From the NCBI RefSeq assembly GCF_014529535.1, contig NW_023503608.1:2666001-2730000 (forward strand): a stretch of 64,000 bases of DNA. The letters run 5' to 3'. This document shows, one piece after another, positions 1 through 14,005 of the stretch. This DNA is from Bradysia coprophila. Its lineage: Eukaryota > Arthropoda > Insecta > Diptera > Sciaridae. The translations under genes were made by a program, and so were the position numbers. The notes under the pieces were generated by a model. The model saw nothing but the letters and a program-made list of their open reading frames with translations. It did not search any database and had not been told where the DNA came from. Positions within the stretch are counted from its first letter, which is position 1; each line of letters starts with the position of its first letter.

Positions 1-655
1 TTACGTTTCACCGAAACCCGTTCTGAGTTGTTTGTTTCTCTTTACACATTTAATTGTTTTAAGTACACAGTACGATCATAAAATTTTGAATTTACTTTCA
101 ACGATCATTATAGGGGACCTAACATTAAAACTTTTCATTTTGATAATTCTTTTTGTGCCAATTCCTGTTTAATAAAAAAAAATTGTGCTAAATAGGGAAA
201 CACTTTCTTTATGTAAATCATTTTATAAAAATAACAAAAAAATTATTTTTAAATGAAGTAGGTAGCCGCTCCGTAATCATCTGATATACCTTTTCTATAT
301 TCATTTTGGTTCAACACACGTATATTATAGGAAAATATTTTCTTTCATTTCTCTCTAGGTACTTAGTAACAAGTCTTATCATTCGTTTCATTCATTACTG
401 GTAAATAAATACTTTTCTCTATCGTTCCACCTTTAAAGTTTAAAACCACCACCTTGAATTTTAAAATTGTAAAAAATTGTCTGTTTGGGATTTAGACTCT
501 ATAAGTCGTGCGATATGAATAAAATGGTCATTACACGACCTTCAAGAATGTCACACAAAAAAAAACTTTTCTTAAAAAACTGCTCAACAAAAATAAATTA
601 ATTTAAAAAAACATTTGTAATTCACAGCAAAAAATTAATTTTCATACATTTTAAG
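1..655. other. AT-rich flank 3' of Phm
   Basis: Downstream of Phm. AT-rich, with A and T runs and short ORFs only. No coding resemblance, RNA gene or clear repeat structure seen. Confidence 0.5.
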
Positions 656-746
656 TAAATAGCCGCAATGTAACACCCTCTCAACGGAAAGAGGACGATT
701 TTCTCGGATCCGAAGGATTTCCGTTGGGTGTTACCGAGGCTATTTA
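656..746. repeat. Short foldback / hairpin
   Basis: Imperfect inverted repeat of 91 bp. The outer stem is TAAATAGCC against GGCTATTTA (9 bp), the middle stem GTAACACCC against GGGTGTTAC (9 bp), and the inner stem AACGGAAA against TTTCCGTT (8 bp). Small asymmetric bulges separate the stems, and the loop is 26 nt. It could be a tiny foldback transposon remnant or, less likely, a structured RNA. It lies about 320 bp beyond the Phm stop codon. Confidence 0.6.
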
Positions 747-1063
747 ATTGAAACCCATTAGAAACGGCAAACGTATCGCAACAGAATCATTAAATCTGGT
801 ACTTCAATTTTGTAGAGTATCTCCTCGTGATCGATACAAAAACTATCACTTATATATATTTATAAAAGAAAAACTAGCTTAACGCTTGTAGCTGACACCG
901 TTGTCGATGATTGGCCGTTTCTATAAGGTTCAAAGTGGTATAAAGATATACCTCGAGTGATACCGATATGCAGTGGTTTTTTGTTGTTGTGGCTGTAAAT
1001 AAATGAAATTTTTACCTCAGATTTTGATTGGTTTACATGACATTATAGATATATTGGATACAT

Positions 1064-4000
1064 TTATAAAGTGCTCGCTTCGATATCGGGAATATTGTTG
1101 ACGCCCGCTTCTGGATTACTCCAATAATAACCGGGCGGACCACGAGAGCCACAGTATTTCATTTCAAGTGGTTCTTCGCCATTCGTGTAATACATCATAT
1201 AGAAATTGCACATTTCATCTTCATTTGTAGAGCTGAAATGAAAAGAGAAGTCTCTTTTCAGTGATAATGGAAAATACACAACACAACACAGCCTTTTACG
1301 GCCAATAACAAATGCAGTCTGGACCATCGGCTTAACGTGACTTCCGAGCTACGTCTCGAAGTATGTAAATACTCTCTGAGGAAAGTTAGGTTCTTATTTG
1401 ATATCATAGCTCGCCTAGATCTAGGCTAGATATACGTTATACGAGTGAGTCATCAGTGTGTATAGCGTTGCGGCCACAAAACACACTGCAACTACCCACA
1501 TTATGAAGTTAAAATGAGCTTTAGGACGTTTAGGACGCAATCGTGGAGCTTATGTTCTATAAACCACTTTAATATCATCCTAGATTCGACCGAGCTTGAA
1601 CCGAGTGTTTTGCTTCGAAAACCCGAAAACCTCAGAAAAATTTCTCCTTACTGCGTCATGTGAATTTGCAATATTCAAACGACCCAACACGTCGATAAAC
1701 AATGGCAAGATTGTCTTTTTATGATGGTCTTAACCCTCGCAAGAGAGTGCGCTTTTATGCCTTCAAATAATCTCCTGTTGATTTCCACATTTCACCGTTA
1801 CATTTCCTCCCCCTTTTTTTAATTCAAAAGTAAGCAAAAACACTCACCCGATATATGTCGTTCTGGTTCGATTACTTGTCATTGTACAACGTGCAGCTAC
1901 GAAATCTCCACGTACAATTGTCCCATTATTTTCGATGGGGTAGAACATTTGCGGTGTAAGCGGATCGCGTTTACCCAGTTGTATCCAGTTGTCTTTGCCG
2001 TTTTCATCTCGCCGGACTTTGTAACCAGCAACGACTTTGCCTAATGAATGCGTGTGTGTACGGTAGGCGAACGGATACATTGTCTTGTCTTCAGTGATTT
2101 CACAAGCTGTTTCCATGTGTTCGGTCTTCATTGGTCCGATTTCGCCGTTAGTTGCCATTAATAAAACTCCGGCTCTTTTGAACATGCTATACGAAATCGA
2201 CAAATTTAAATATGATTGCAAAACTATTCGATTTGACTTACGGTTGTGTGGTGTAATGCAAGAACACTCCAGAATCATCAGTACTTCCGTCTGTAATAAA
2301 ACGACAGTAGGTGTAAGTTTTCATAAATTTGAATTTTTACCGCACTAAGACTCAATTCACATCCATATTTTGTGAACCTCACCTTTAAACTTATCCACAG
2401 TAGCATAATGCACTTGTAAAACAATGTACTTAACCGGTGAGTCGTTCCCCACCTTAAAGCCAACACCATCTGGAAGCGTTAATGCTGGAGCGTCACGAGC
2501 CCAAGCGTAAATAATCTACAGAGACAATGTGCATGATTAATTTCGGCTCCTACTCAGAAAGGTTCAAGTTGTGAATCTTACTTGTGACTGGCCTCCCGGT
2601 CTACAAGGACTGGCCGTTTCCTCTTCGTCATTTTCTTTTTTCGCCATTTCGCCACAATTCCAAACAGGTTGTGAGGAACCAGGATATTCACACCCGTACA
2701 TTAACATGTGATGAGCAACATTCATCGAAGCATTTGGTTGGAATCCGACTGGCAGATGTAACAATTTCAATTAGAACTCACTTATGGCTCGATGGTTCTA
2801 TTTTATACTCACCGATATAATAGTCTCTCGTATAATCAACTTTGACTGGAGTGCACAAATACAGTTCAGGCTGTAAGATAATTTTAAAATTTTATTTCTA
2901 AATCCTTTGCCAAAGACTGTGAGCTTCAAGGGATCTTATTTAAAGCTTGGGTGTAAGCACTTTTTTTTTGATTAACTTAATTAACCAGTAATTAACAATA
3001 GATTCATCGGTGATTAACCAAAGATTAAATCTGATTACCCGTTGGCGTACCCCTAAATTTCGATTTAAATTTTTAAAGAATGATAAACAAAAAAAAATTG
3101 ATGTTCTGGTTCTGGAGACGAGATTTTGAAAATTCCCTGAGCAATATAATATTATACTGCTACAAAATTCCCAGATCCCAGACAGAAGATCGTTTTTTTA
3201 CTAATTCATTTATTTCACTAGCTAGTGACACTACCCAATGTGTCGGACACATATAGTATGTTCTCACTGTACTTAGACGAGTTTAATAACAATATTAAAA
3301 CGTGCAACTGCGTGAAGAATGACTATACCTTCAATTTAATTCAATCTAAATAATTATCGTGTTCCGCTTCTAAGCTTCGATAACTAGTCAGTAGCGTGTA
3401 AACATAAACACACGTCAACGTCAATCATATATGTAGTAAGAATCGTAAAAAAGTGAGATTTTATAGGGAAAGATCTGTGAATATCTAAGATGAAGAGTTT
3501 CAGTTAAAGGTTCTAAGGGAATGAATTGGCACAATCAAATGAATTTTGATTTTCATCTTGTCCAGCTACTTCTTGAAACTTTCCAAGTTTCACTTTTTTT
3601 CTGCGTCTACAGTCATATATCTCAGAATATAGATAGGTATTGTACATGCTGAGAGAGTCCAAAGTGCAACAGAAAGTAAGATTTTCGACGAATGATGTAG
3701 GAAGTAAAATTATAATGTTTGTCTTGCGTTGGGTAGAGGTGGGTTGGAAAGTGAGATGAGGATGAGCAACAAGGGTAACACAAACACAGCTACAAAACCA
3801 AACTTTTTTCGACACAAGCATGATTTCCTTGGAATATCAGTGAAATTTGCTACATTTAGTTGCATCTTTATTCTTGTATAATGAATTTTAATCGATAAAA
3901 AAATGAGATAATATTGGAAAAGTGAAACGTTGATTCCAAATTGTCTACTAGGAAAACACCCAAGCAGTTTAATTTGCTTTATGACATATGCCATGCTATC

Positions 4001-4894
4001 TCTTCTACTAAAGCCTTCTATGTTCAATCTTGCAATCCTTTTCTCTAAATCTGGAGGCTTCGGGCTTCGCATATGGCCATGATCAAAGTTTACAAACTAG
4101 TTTTACAAAACAAAATCTTTTAATTAATTGCGTCTAGGTTTTAAAATGTGCCCTTCGTTCAATTGCGTCATTATGCAGTATAAATATACTATTTGTGAAG
4201 ATTGAAACAAAAAGCCGTCAAGAGAAATCTTTCGGAAGTGAGAGTGGCACACTCTGTGTGGGTGGGTGCAAAAGTGAATTATCGATATAAGATCAGTGGG
4301 CGAAGTATGTGTTACTCATCCTAATTTCATTCAATAATCTCAACAATTGATTCATAACGTTTACGTCGTTTGACTGGTTTGATATGTTTTTATGTTCGAA
4401 TGTAACAAACAGAGTGTTAGATAAGCTACATGCTAAGTGGATTTTCATTAAGGTTTAATTTCCATATGAATATTTACGCTGCGACATACTGTGAACTCTA
4501 TGGGAAAAAAACTGATAACGCAATTTGCTTTGTAACTTTTAACCTCGCTGGTAAAAATAAAATTTCCAATTAAATTCATTATTCACCCAGCACCGACCTG
4601 CTACTCATCGTATATTCATTACATGATTAATATTTTATGTTGCATCGTTTGAGGTGTCGAAATTGTTAAATCTGCTAATGGTATAACCTGACCCTTGGTT
4701 GTTAGCTCACAGATTGTGGTGGTCATTAATAAATCATTAACAAAATATTGACTTACCCGGTAAGGTCTAACTTTCGGCATCAATATTCCAAATTTGCCAG
4801 CAGCATATTCTCCGGCAGTCAATCCAATCAAACAGATCGTCCAAAAGACAAACACTTGTACCATATGGACAACATCCATTTTTGGTCTCATCAT
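1064..4894 (-). CDS. Phm: Peptidylglycine alpha-hydroxylating monooxygenase (PHM)
   Basis: Copper enzyme of the secretory pathway that hydroxylates C-terminal glycine of neuropeptide precursors, the first step of peptide amidation. Seven coding exons on the minus strand: 4894-4757, 2870-2813, 2748-2582, 2515-2383, 2290-2242, 2174-1848 and 1232-1064. All junctions have GT/AG and consistent phase, giving 346 residues. The N-terminus has a hydrophobic signal segment (VVHMVQVFVFWTICLIGLTA). Every copper ligand expected for the family is visible: the HH pair in AHHMLMYGC, the single H in LQVHYA, the pair in HTHSLG, and the Met in ARCTMTS. The C-terminus NIPDIEASTL matches fly PHM as I remember it. 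Like fly PHM it has no lyase domain, so a separate PAL would be needed. The first ATG of a tandem pair at 4894 is taken as the start; the Met at 4879 is equally possible. Intron 1 is 1.9 kb; the others are 64 to 615 nt. Intact, no oddity seen. Confidence 0.95.
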
Positions 4895-6589
4895 TAAATT
4901 TTTGCTAATTTACGACCACCTTGAATGTAGAAAATCATAAAATATTGCACAATTCCCAACAATTCTCATCTGGGTTAATCAATTTCAGACAGTCACTAGT
5001 TGGACATGTTCCTAAACATTCCGTTTTTAGAAGTTCATCAATCCGAAAAGAAACACTTTATTGATTTTTCAACTGTATGGAAACGACTTGATGGACTTGA
5101 ACTTTTTTTTTCTCTCTGTGTGTTGCTCGTTTTATTAACTTTGGTTTCGTGTAACGCGATGTTGTGCGCTTCGTGCACACATTGAAACTGAATACAAGAG
5201 AATTAAATACAAATCTCTTCACCGATTGTAATGTTAGACTATCCAATTGTATATTGCGTGGATATGATGGTTACGGTGTTATGGACAATCGCAGACGAAG
5301 AACAAGATTACAAAATAATTCAGCAATGATGACGTTGGTTGGAGAAACATATAGCTCAGACAATATGTGTGTGACGTCAAGGGGAATGTTTATACATTCG
5401 ATTTTAATGTGTTGTATATATGTCTGCAGCAGCAAGTGTATTCGACAGTCAATGGGTGTTTATAATGTGAAATCTCTGCGCAACAATGAAGCCTCAAAGA
5501 GATGTATATAATTACTGATAGCAGAAACACTGCACACAGGAGAAGTTGTAATATCGTCTTCAACCACAATTTTGAATTACGAAGTCCTAGCAAAATTTCG
5601 AGGAATTTCGGAAATATCTGCATGTTTGGATTATATCTTGATTCGGCTCAGATCTGCATAAACTAAAAAATACAATCGTAAGAAGCCTGTACCATGTACC
5701 AACCATTTTATTTGAATTATTAAATTCAATCACCATTTCAAGTGTGGGATGTTTTGTGTTTGAATAATTGGATCATATTTGATTGAAATGATACGTGAAA
5801 TCAAGTCAATAGAAGAGAAGCTAATGTGTCGACAACAACGACATAGATAAGAAATGACCTCTGGCTAATGTCCTCTTTAATAGCATAACGTAGAAGATTG
5901 AACATGATATTTTAAACAAAAGAAGTAACAGATCTGATTACCACCACGATTGGCGCGTGCAGCAGAAAATACATCCTAGTGAGAATGTACCATTCTGATG
6001 AATTACCATTCTTTACCAACACCATCACATCGTAAGATAATGTATAACATCGTAAACACTTTTTTTACATTTGAGATAGATTTGTTAAGAATGAACTTAA
6101 ATTAGACTTCATTATACCCAATTTTTTATCTATTCTTTAAAGAGTGTTTTTGGGATACTTTCACACAAAATATTAAATCTAAATTTAGCTGTTTGATACC
6201 ATTATAATATAATCCTACCTCGAAAACACTCGTATACACACTGTTTTTTCTTCGAAACAGCTCAACTTATTACTTTTACACGATTATTGTCTTTTTTATC
6301 AAGTTATAACGCTTGAAAGGCAAATTTTTTTATGTATATTTCGTTGGTTCGTACGTGAAATATTTGTACAGGTGTTTTCGTTTCGACTGTTTGATGACGA
6401 CGCCTCTGTCATATCAAAGAACATTAGCATTGTATCACGGATGTAATTAAGTAATTCCAAATAAATTTTAATTTCAACCTTTTAGGAACCGAAAACAAAA
6501 TCATTCAATCTATTACTTCATTCGATGCTAAATCTGTCGCTTTCTAGATGTCGTTCATTGCCCTATTCATTCATTTAACTTATAATACT
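4895..6589. other. Phm upstream intergenic region
   Basis: 5' flank of Phm. Contains several ORFs under 120 codons with no recognisable domain, phase-linked exon or repeat partner. Apart from the CRE palindrome nothing specific was identified. Confidence 0.4.
5372..5379. promoter_or_regulatory. Perfect CRE palindrome upstream of Phm
   Basis: TGACGTCA, the consensus CREB/ATF site, about 480 bp upstream of the Phm start codon. A peptide-amidation gene would be a plausible cAMP target, but one 8-bp match can arise by chance and the Phm transcription start is not known here. Confidence 0.3.
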
Positions 6590-6796
6590 AGTGTAGTACT
6601 CGACTTCGCTCGGGAATATTTTAATGACAAAAATTTTCGCGTGTTCTTCCTAACTTTTCCTCATTAGTCGTTATGCCAAGTTTCAAGTCTGTAGGACTTT
6701 CCGTCTGGGCTCCTATAGAGAGACAAACAAACAAACCAACAGACCAATAAACCAACAAACCAACAAACAAACAATTAAACTTTATATTATAGATTA
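6590..6796 (+). repeat. Interspersed repeat resembling a LINE 3' end
   Basis: The segment starts near CGACTTCGCTCGGG. It continues through ATGCCAAGTTTCAAGTCTG and a stretch of AAACAAACCAAC-type tandem units, and ends in TTTATATTATAGATTA. This arrangement (conserved 3' UTR, short tandem repeat, TATA-rich tail) is typical of 3' ends of non-LTR retrotransposons and SINEs in arthropods. No reverse transcriptase sequence is present, so this is a 5'-truncated copy. The family assignment is a guess. Confidence 0.45.
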
Positions 6797-7611
6797 AAAA
6801 ATCAATTACAAAAAAATGTGAGTAGTTTTATATAATCAATTCGAAGGAGCTACACTGGAGTCAATAGGAAATGACTATATGTCACGCTTCCAGGTCTCTA
6901 TAACAAGCCGATGGCCGATGACATGAGTGCAATCATTTTATCTTCATCATCTTTTATCAAACACGCATCTACTATCCAGTGGCCCCTACGAATGTGCTAG
7001 TATAGCAGTGCTATGGAAGATATTTGAAACGAGAAACATATTTACAACCATCGTAGGTAACAAGATATATTTAACTATAGAGTTGTAGTTTTAGCAGCAG
7101 TTTAATAAACTAAAGTCCGGTATATGAATTGCAAGAAGGACAGTTTTATTCTGGAGAGATTAGTAAAGATATAGTTACATCTATCTACTATTGCAGTGAT
7201 AATGCACGGTGTACAGAAGATAAAGTCAAGGCATAAACAGTCTCCATAGCCCTTTAACAGTTTGACTATTTAAAACGAATATAAATGTTGTCAGTTTGGG
7301 ATGAATCAGGTGATCAATCCAAAATATTTTCTGCCAAAAATACTGCTCGAAAAGGTATCTCTCATTGGATACAGAGCTTCACACCGGAAAAATGGAAACT
7401 TCCCCCGGCTAGTGAGTCATTACGTGAGCGTAAACACTCAATTTCCGGAGGCATAGTGAGTAAAAGAACTTACGTTTCGAACTTCGTATTTTGCCTTGTG
7501 TGGTTGCATCCCTCGCCTTCAGCTCGAGCTTGAAACGAAACACTTTGCAAAAAAGCAAGTTCTAATTCACACGACTTCTGTTATAGGTCTCTTCAATAAA
7601 ATTTCTATTTT
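6797..7611. other. Intergenic, no supported gene
   Basis: Contains an 82-codon plus-strand reading frame (7285-7533) with balanced composition but no recognisable family, no repeat partner and no obvious splice partners. It is not called as a gene. Confidence 0.3.
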
Positions 7612-8775
7612 TTAGCCCCGTACGAAGTACGAAGGGGCTTATAGGATTACGATGCCGTGTGTAATTGATGGAATTCGAAGCAGACGGTAAGGGCAAAGTG
7701 TTTGCCTATGTTCATAGATGACGAATCCGCAATAAAAATTTGGTCCGTCTGGCCGTCTGTCCGTCTGTCCGTCACGTCGATATCTTGAGTAAATCAAATC
7801 CGATTTCAAAAATTTTTTTTTCCCTGAAAGATAGTCAAAATAGTGAGGCTAAGTTCGAAGATGGGCATATTCGGGTCGGCCCTTCGTGAGTTAGGGCCAC
7901 CTAAGTGATTTAAGGTCTTTTGGTGATATTTATGGCAAAATAAACGATGGAAATGTAAATGACACGGCAAATGATAGGTATTGTCAATATCAATCCAGGA
8001 AAAAAAAGTTTTTTAAAATCGGGTGTGTGGACCGTGAGTTAGGGCCTTAGAAGTGAAAAGCTACTAGGGCCCTATGTGTATTTTACATAGAACTCAAGTA
8101 AATTTCATTCGTTTTTCGTAATTTTTGTGTCATTTGGAAGGTAATCAAAGGCCGCATAGAATGTTGTTGAAAAAAATAATAAATTTGGGTCCTCGGACTA
8201 AGGCCGCTACTAGGGCCCTATGCGTATTTTACATACAACTCGAGTAAATTTCGTAATTTTTGTTCCATTTGAAAGATAATCGAACACCGAATAGAATGTT
8301 GTTGAAAAAAAATTAAATTTGGGTCCTTGGACTAAGGCCGCTACTAGGGCCCTATGTGTATTGTACATATAACTCGAGCAAATTTCATCCGTTTTTCGTA
8401 ATTTTTGTTTCATTTGGAAGGTAATCAAAGGCCGAATAGAATGTTGTTGAAAAAAAATTAAATTTGGGTCCTTGGACTAAGGCCACTACTAGGGCCCTAT
8501 GTGTATTTTACATTGAACTCGAGTAAATTTCATTCGTTTTTCGTAATTTTTGTGTCATTTGTAAGGTAATCAAAGGCCGAATAGAATGTTGTTGAAAAAA
8601 AAAATGGGTCCTCGGACTAAGGCCGCTTTTACTTTAACTACATTAACCGGCGCAATAGGCTTACGGTCAAAGTAGGGTGACAGACGCACTAGGGTCACGT
8701 ACGCAATAGATATACGGGTTTGTACGGGGCTCAGTCGCAGCAAACGCTCCGACTGTTCTGATGGCTCGTTTTTTT
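7612..8775. repeat. Complex non-coding repeat with four 145-bp tandem units
   Basis: Opens with the near-palindrome CCCCGTACGAAGTACGAAG and carries a CCGTCTGTCCGTCTGTCCGT run. Four tandem units follow, starting near 8061, 8207, 8341 and 8486. Each runs from CTACTAGGGCCCTATG to a GGTCCTCGGACTAAGGCC-type end, and the spacing is 134-146 bp. The element ends around CAGCAAACGCTCCGACTG and GATGGCTCG. No ORF of note and no terminal inverted repeats were seen. It is probably a non-autonomous mobile element or satellite-forming repeat; the ends are approximate. Confidence 0.6.
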
Positions 8776-9254
8776 ATTTCATTTGCAAGAATAATTAACA
8801 TTCATTCAAATGTTGAAAATTGAAAATTTGATTCATTGCGGCCATTATCAGCGTTCGTGTAGGACACCATCAGGTTGATCTGGTGGTAGCTGACTCACCC
8901 ACTTATACCAAAATCCATTTTCGCCTTTCATTACAGCCTTCATGAAGGTTTATCCACTTCAAATAATTATCGAACACTTGAGATTTCAAGGTATCGAATT
9001 ATAATTTAATTCGTGCAAGCGGCAATGGTCTACAGTTAAATGTTTCGTAGACGCGGATCCATCTATATGCGGTAGTCGCTATCGCCCGGTCAGAAGCTTA
9101 AATTCTATTGGTATGTACCGTTTGTACCCAGAATATGAATTAAATGCAGAACCGTAAGACCTTTACAACTTCTAATCACCTAAGTCAGAAGACTTTCTGG
9201 ATACGCCCTGAATGTATGTAAATGTGTGGTTAGGCTTAGCTCTGAAAGTGACGT

Positions 9255-9389
9255 GGGGTAATCTGGCACACCATACAAAGAGATGGTGTGCCAGATTCAC
9301 CTCTAAGGGGCGCACCTGGCACAGTCATGACTTTTCGTTACATGTCGTAAAAGGGCGCATACTATGATCGCGTGTGCCAGATTCCGGGG
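9255..9389. mobile_element. MITE family A, copy 1 (TCTGGCAC form)
   Basis: A ~135-bp element with inverted ends built from the motif AATCTGGCACAC, which also recurs internally: two forward and two reverse-complement occurrences in all. The core, from ACAGTCATGACTTTTCG through the CGTAAAAGG region, is shared with the copy at 11823-11965. No coding capacity. Confidence 0.75.
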
Positions 9390-9568
9390 ATCTGCCAATT
9401 ATTGTTAAATATATTTGTAAGTCATTCAGGTTGATCTGGCTGGGTTGAAAAAAAAGTCCAAAAATTCAGATCAGGTCAGTTTCTTTATCAGATTGACCTA
9501 ACGTTACCTGCTGCAAATTCTTCTAATGACGTCATATCGATATCGGAAATGTGAAGAATGCAGTTATC

Positions 9569-9772
9569 TTAACCTGTTACAGACGGCATCTGTTATCGAC
9601 AACGACAGCAATTATAAACGACAAGATTTATCTAATGAGGTATTATATAGCAAAAATTATGTTCGAAACAAATGAAGTAATAGATTTCTGAAATCAATCT
9701 CTGAAAATCTTCGATCAAATTAGATCAGATATGGTAAAACTGTTAATATGCTTGCCGTCTGTGACAGGTTAA
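9569..9772. mobile_element. TTAA-flanked MITE, complete copy
   Basis: 204 bp including the flanking TTAA on each side. The inverted ends are CCTGTTACAGACGGCA and its near-perfect reverse complement. TTAA target duplication with CC-starting termini is characteristic of piggyBac-type elements, so this is probably a non-autonomous piggyBac derivative. Internally it carries ATCTGTTATCGACAACGAC and GAAGTAATAGATT, seen in many other partial copies in this window. Confidence 0.7.
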
Positions 9773-9870
9773 GAATACAGTAGATCGGAAAATTGTTTGC
9801 AAACTTCGTTCGTTCTACGAGAATTTATTAAATTCACATTCCCAGTACAGCCTGTAAATATTTTTCATAT

Positions 9871-10106
9871 GCAGAATGAGCACCAGCTGTATATCACCAG
9901 CTGGATCTACTTACACACACTTATTGTATGATAAACAATCAAAACACATTCTTAACAATGTGTTTACTTCATTCGTACGTGTTATGTGCGCGTAGATGAC
10001 GTTAACGTAGAAATGCACTGTGTGTAGGTTGTCTTTGAATTGTATACAATACAAAGTTTTTGTGTTTGTACACCAGCTGGTGATATTCAGCTGGTGCTCA
10101 TTCTGC
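9871..10106. mobile_element. Foldback MITE with CAGCTG-rich ends
   Basis: 236 bp with inverted ends of ~36 bp: GCAGAATGAGCACCAGCTG, one short difference, then ATATCACCAGCTGG, mirrored on the right. The centre is AT-rich and non-coding. Each arm carries the E-box palindrome CAGCTG twice. Confidence 0.75.
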
Positions 10107-10467
10107 ACATAAGAAACTTTTAGCAATTGTAGATCTATACAAAAGGGAAAATTGAGAATTCCAGTGGTATGTGGTTCAGTTTTTCACATTTATTTTCCAT
10201 AATCTCGAGAGTTATTTTCTTCAGCGGGTTTGTGTTTACAAAGTTTATCATAAGAAAAAAAAGTTTGTTTTTTTAAAGTAAGTCCGTCAAATGGAATTTG
10301 ATTTGACACCGAAAATTAAACATAAAATTTTGTTTTTTTTTAAATTAAACTATCTGCTCCTTACCTAAATCGCTATAATTGTTCTTCTAATTAATAAGTT
10401 TTTAAGATTAGATTAGTTCACAATGTTGATGTAAAAATTGGAGTTTCGGGAGATCAATGAATGGAGT

Positions 10468-11180
10468 TTAGAAATCTTCTACTCGTCCGAATTTATACAC
10501 CAATGATGACACAAATATGAATACGTTCTGGAGCAGCAAACTAACACCCGGCCAATGGCTCTCTTTTGAATCTAAAGAGTACATTCGAACATTTAAATAT
10601 TCCGTCTTTTTAAAGCGTAACAATGATTTGACACTACCGTTTGTGGAAAAGCTTGCAACCATCACCCATATAGCTGCAATAATGGCAGCAAATCCCAACA
10701 CGAACCCGATAAATATCCAAATGCGGGCACCTCTGGCTTCGAGAAAGCCTCCATTAAAGTTATCACCGCTCAGCTATATGTGACAATAATCTCAATTTCG
10801 CAAACAACTCGTCGCCGAACAAAATTACCTGTGCTTGAGTGACTGAATTCACCATGAACAGACTGATTGTACCCAATATTCCTAGGATAATGTGTGTTGC
10901 GTTTATTTGACTCGGATTCATAGTCAGGGCGTCGATGAGAAACCACCAACCGGTGAAAAACTGAAATTCAACAGAACGGTCGCATTAATTTTTCGCACAA
11001 TGTGCACTCTATGCGTAAAATAGCAAAAAGGATTATACGCCGACGTCTCATATGACTCATTTTCTTTTCTTTCTTTTTTTTTATTCGTACCAATACTCCA
11101 GCCAACATCGAAGCGATTGTATTCCGCTGATATTCCTGGTTGAACCACATACACGAAGTAATTGCATCCCAAACACCCAT
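10468..11180 (-). CDS. TMEM50-family four-pass membrane protein
   Basis: Homologue of TMEM50A/B, small four-helix proteins of endomembranes with poorly known function. Minus-strand exons: 11180-11091, 10960-10829, 10773-10638 and 10571-10468, giving 153 residues against ~157 in human TMEM50A. Family landmarks: RNTIAS near the start, FFTGWWFLIDA, MVNSV, GARIWIFIGF, then WPG, LLLQNVFIF, LVYKFGR and a final ED. The intron 10637-10572 is 66 nt, begins GTAGTG, ends CTTTAG and contains no in-frame stop. Reading through it would add 22 residues absent from the family, so I treat it as an intron. An AATAAA lies ~275 nt past the stop codon. The first 12 residues are less certain; a further upstream start was not found. 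Confidence 0.88.
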
Positions 11181-11822
11181 GTTTTAGAAATATTTGGATT
11201 TGTTCAAATTGCGAATGGGCTAGGTCTTACACAAAATATTGTTTGGGTCAATCAAAAAAATTTTTTTTTGCTAAATCAAAACAAATGTCAGATCTTATGT
11301 TGACAGCGGCAATTTTATTGTTGTCTTTTTGTTGCCAGAGGTGAAAAAGGAGTGAATTTTTCGAAATTCCTGTTTCGATCAGATGAATTTTAGTGGAAGG
11401 CGCGAGATTTGAACCGTTTTGAACGACAATTTAAGACTCTTAGTCAAAATGCGTAGAGTTACACTCGAGAGATGGCAAGGTGGCGCTGTCACTTTTAAAC
11501 ATGTCTGATTACATCTTTCTCTGAATAAAGACGACTTTTCTTATAGCTCTGACTTTTACTTCACCAGTCCTTAGTCATCGGAAACCAGTAAAACCAACAT
11601 AATCAGAAGTTTCTTCGGCGTATAATTACCGCGATACTCATTAAATAGGAAATAAAAACAAATACCTACCTTTAACGAATTTAACACCATCAAGAATCCC
11701 GATTGAAAAACGGTATCAGCATAGTAGTAGACACAACAGGTCCTCTTTGTAGGCTAATTTGTTAAAATTGACTTCGAGCTTAGATTGTAGGAAAGTGAAG
11801 TTTAAACCAATGACTGTATAAA

Positions 11823-11965
11823 GGGGTAGGGTAATCTCGCACACCACACAAATTCATGGTGTGCGAGATTCACCTCTAAGTGGTGAATCTCGCACAGTCA
11901 TGACTTTTCGTTACATGTCGTAAAAGGACGCATACTATGATCGCGTGTGCGAGATTCCCCGACAC
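11823..11965. mobile_element. MITE family A, copy 2 (TCTCGCAC form)
   Basis: A 143-bp sister of the element at 9255-9389, flanked on both sides by CTGTATAAA (11814-11822 and 11966-11974), which looks like a 9-bp target duplication. All four motif occurrences read TCTCGCAC or its complement instead of TCTGGCAC, while the core is nearly unchanged. Confidence 0.78.

Positions 11966-14005
<2,040 letters not shown>

Noticed and set aside
3710-4072. 120-codon minus-strand frame inside Phm intron 1
   Set aside because: No recognisable domain, lies wholly in an intron, and the second half is AT-driven hydrophobic sequence.
7285-7533. 82-codon plus-strand frame
   Set aside because: Composition is protein-like but there is no family, no splice partner and no second copy; not enough for a gene call.
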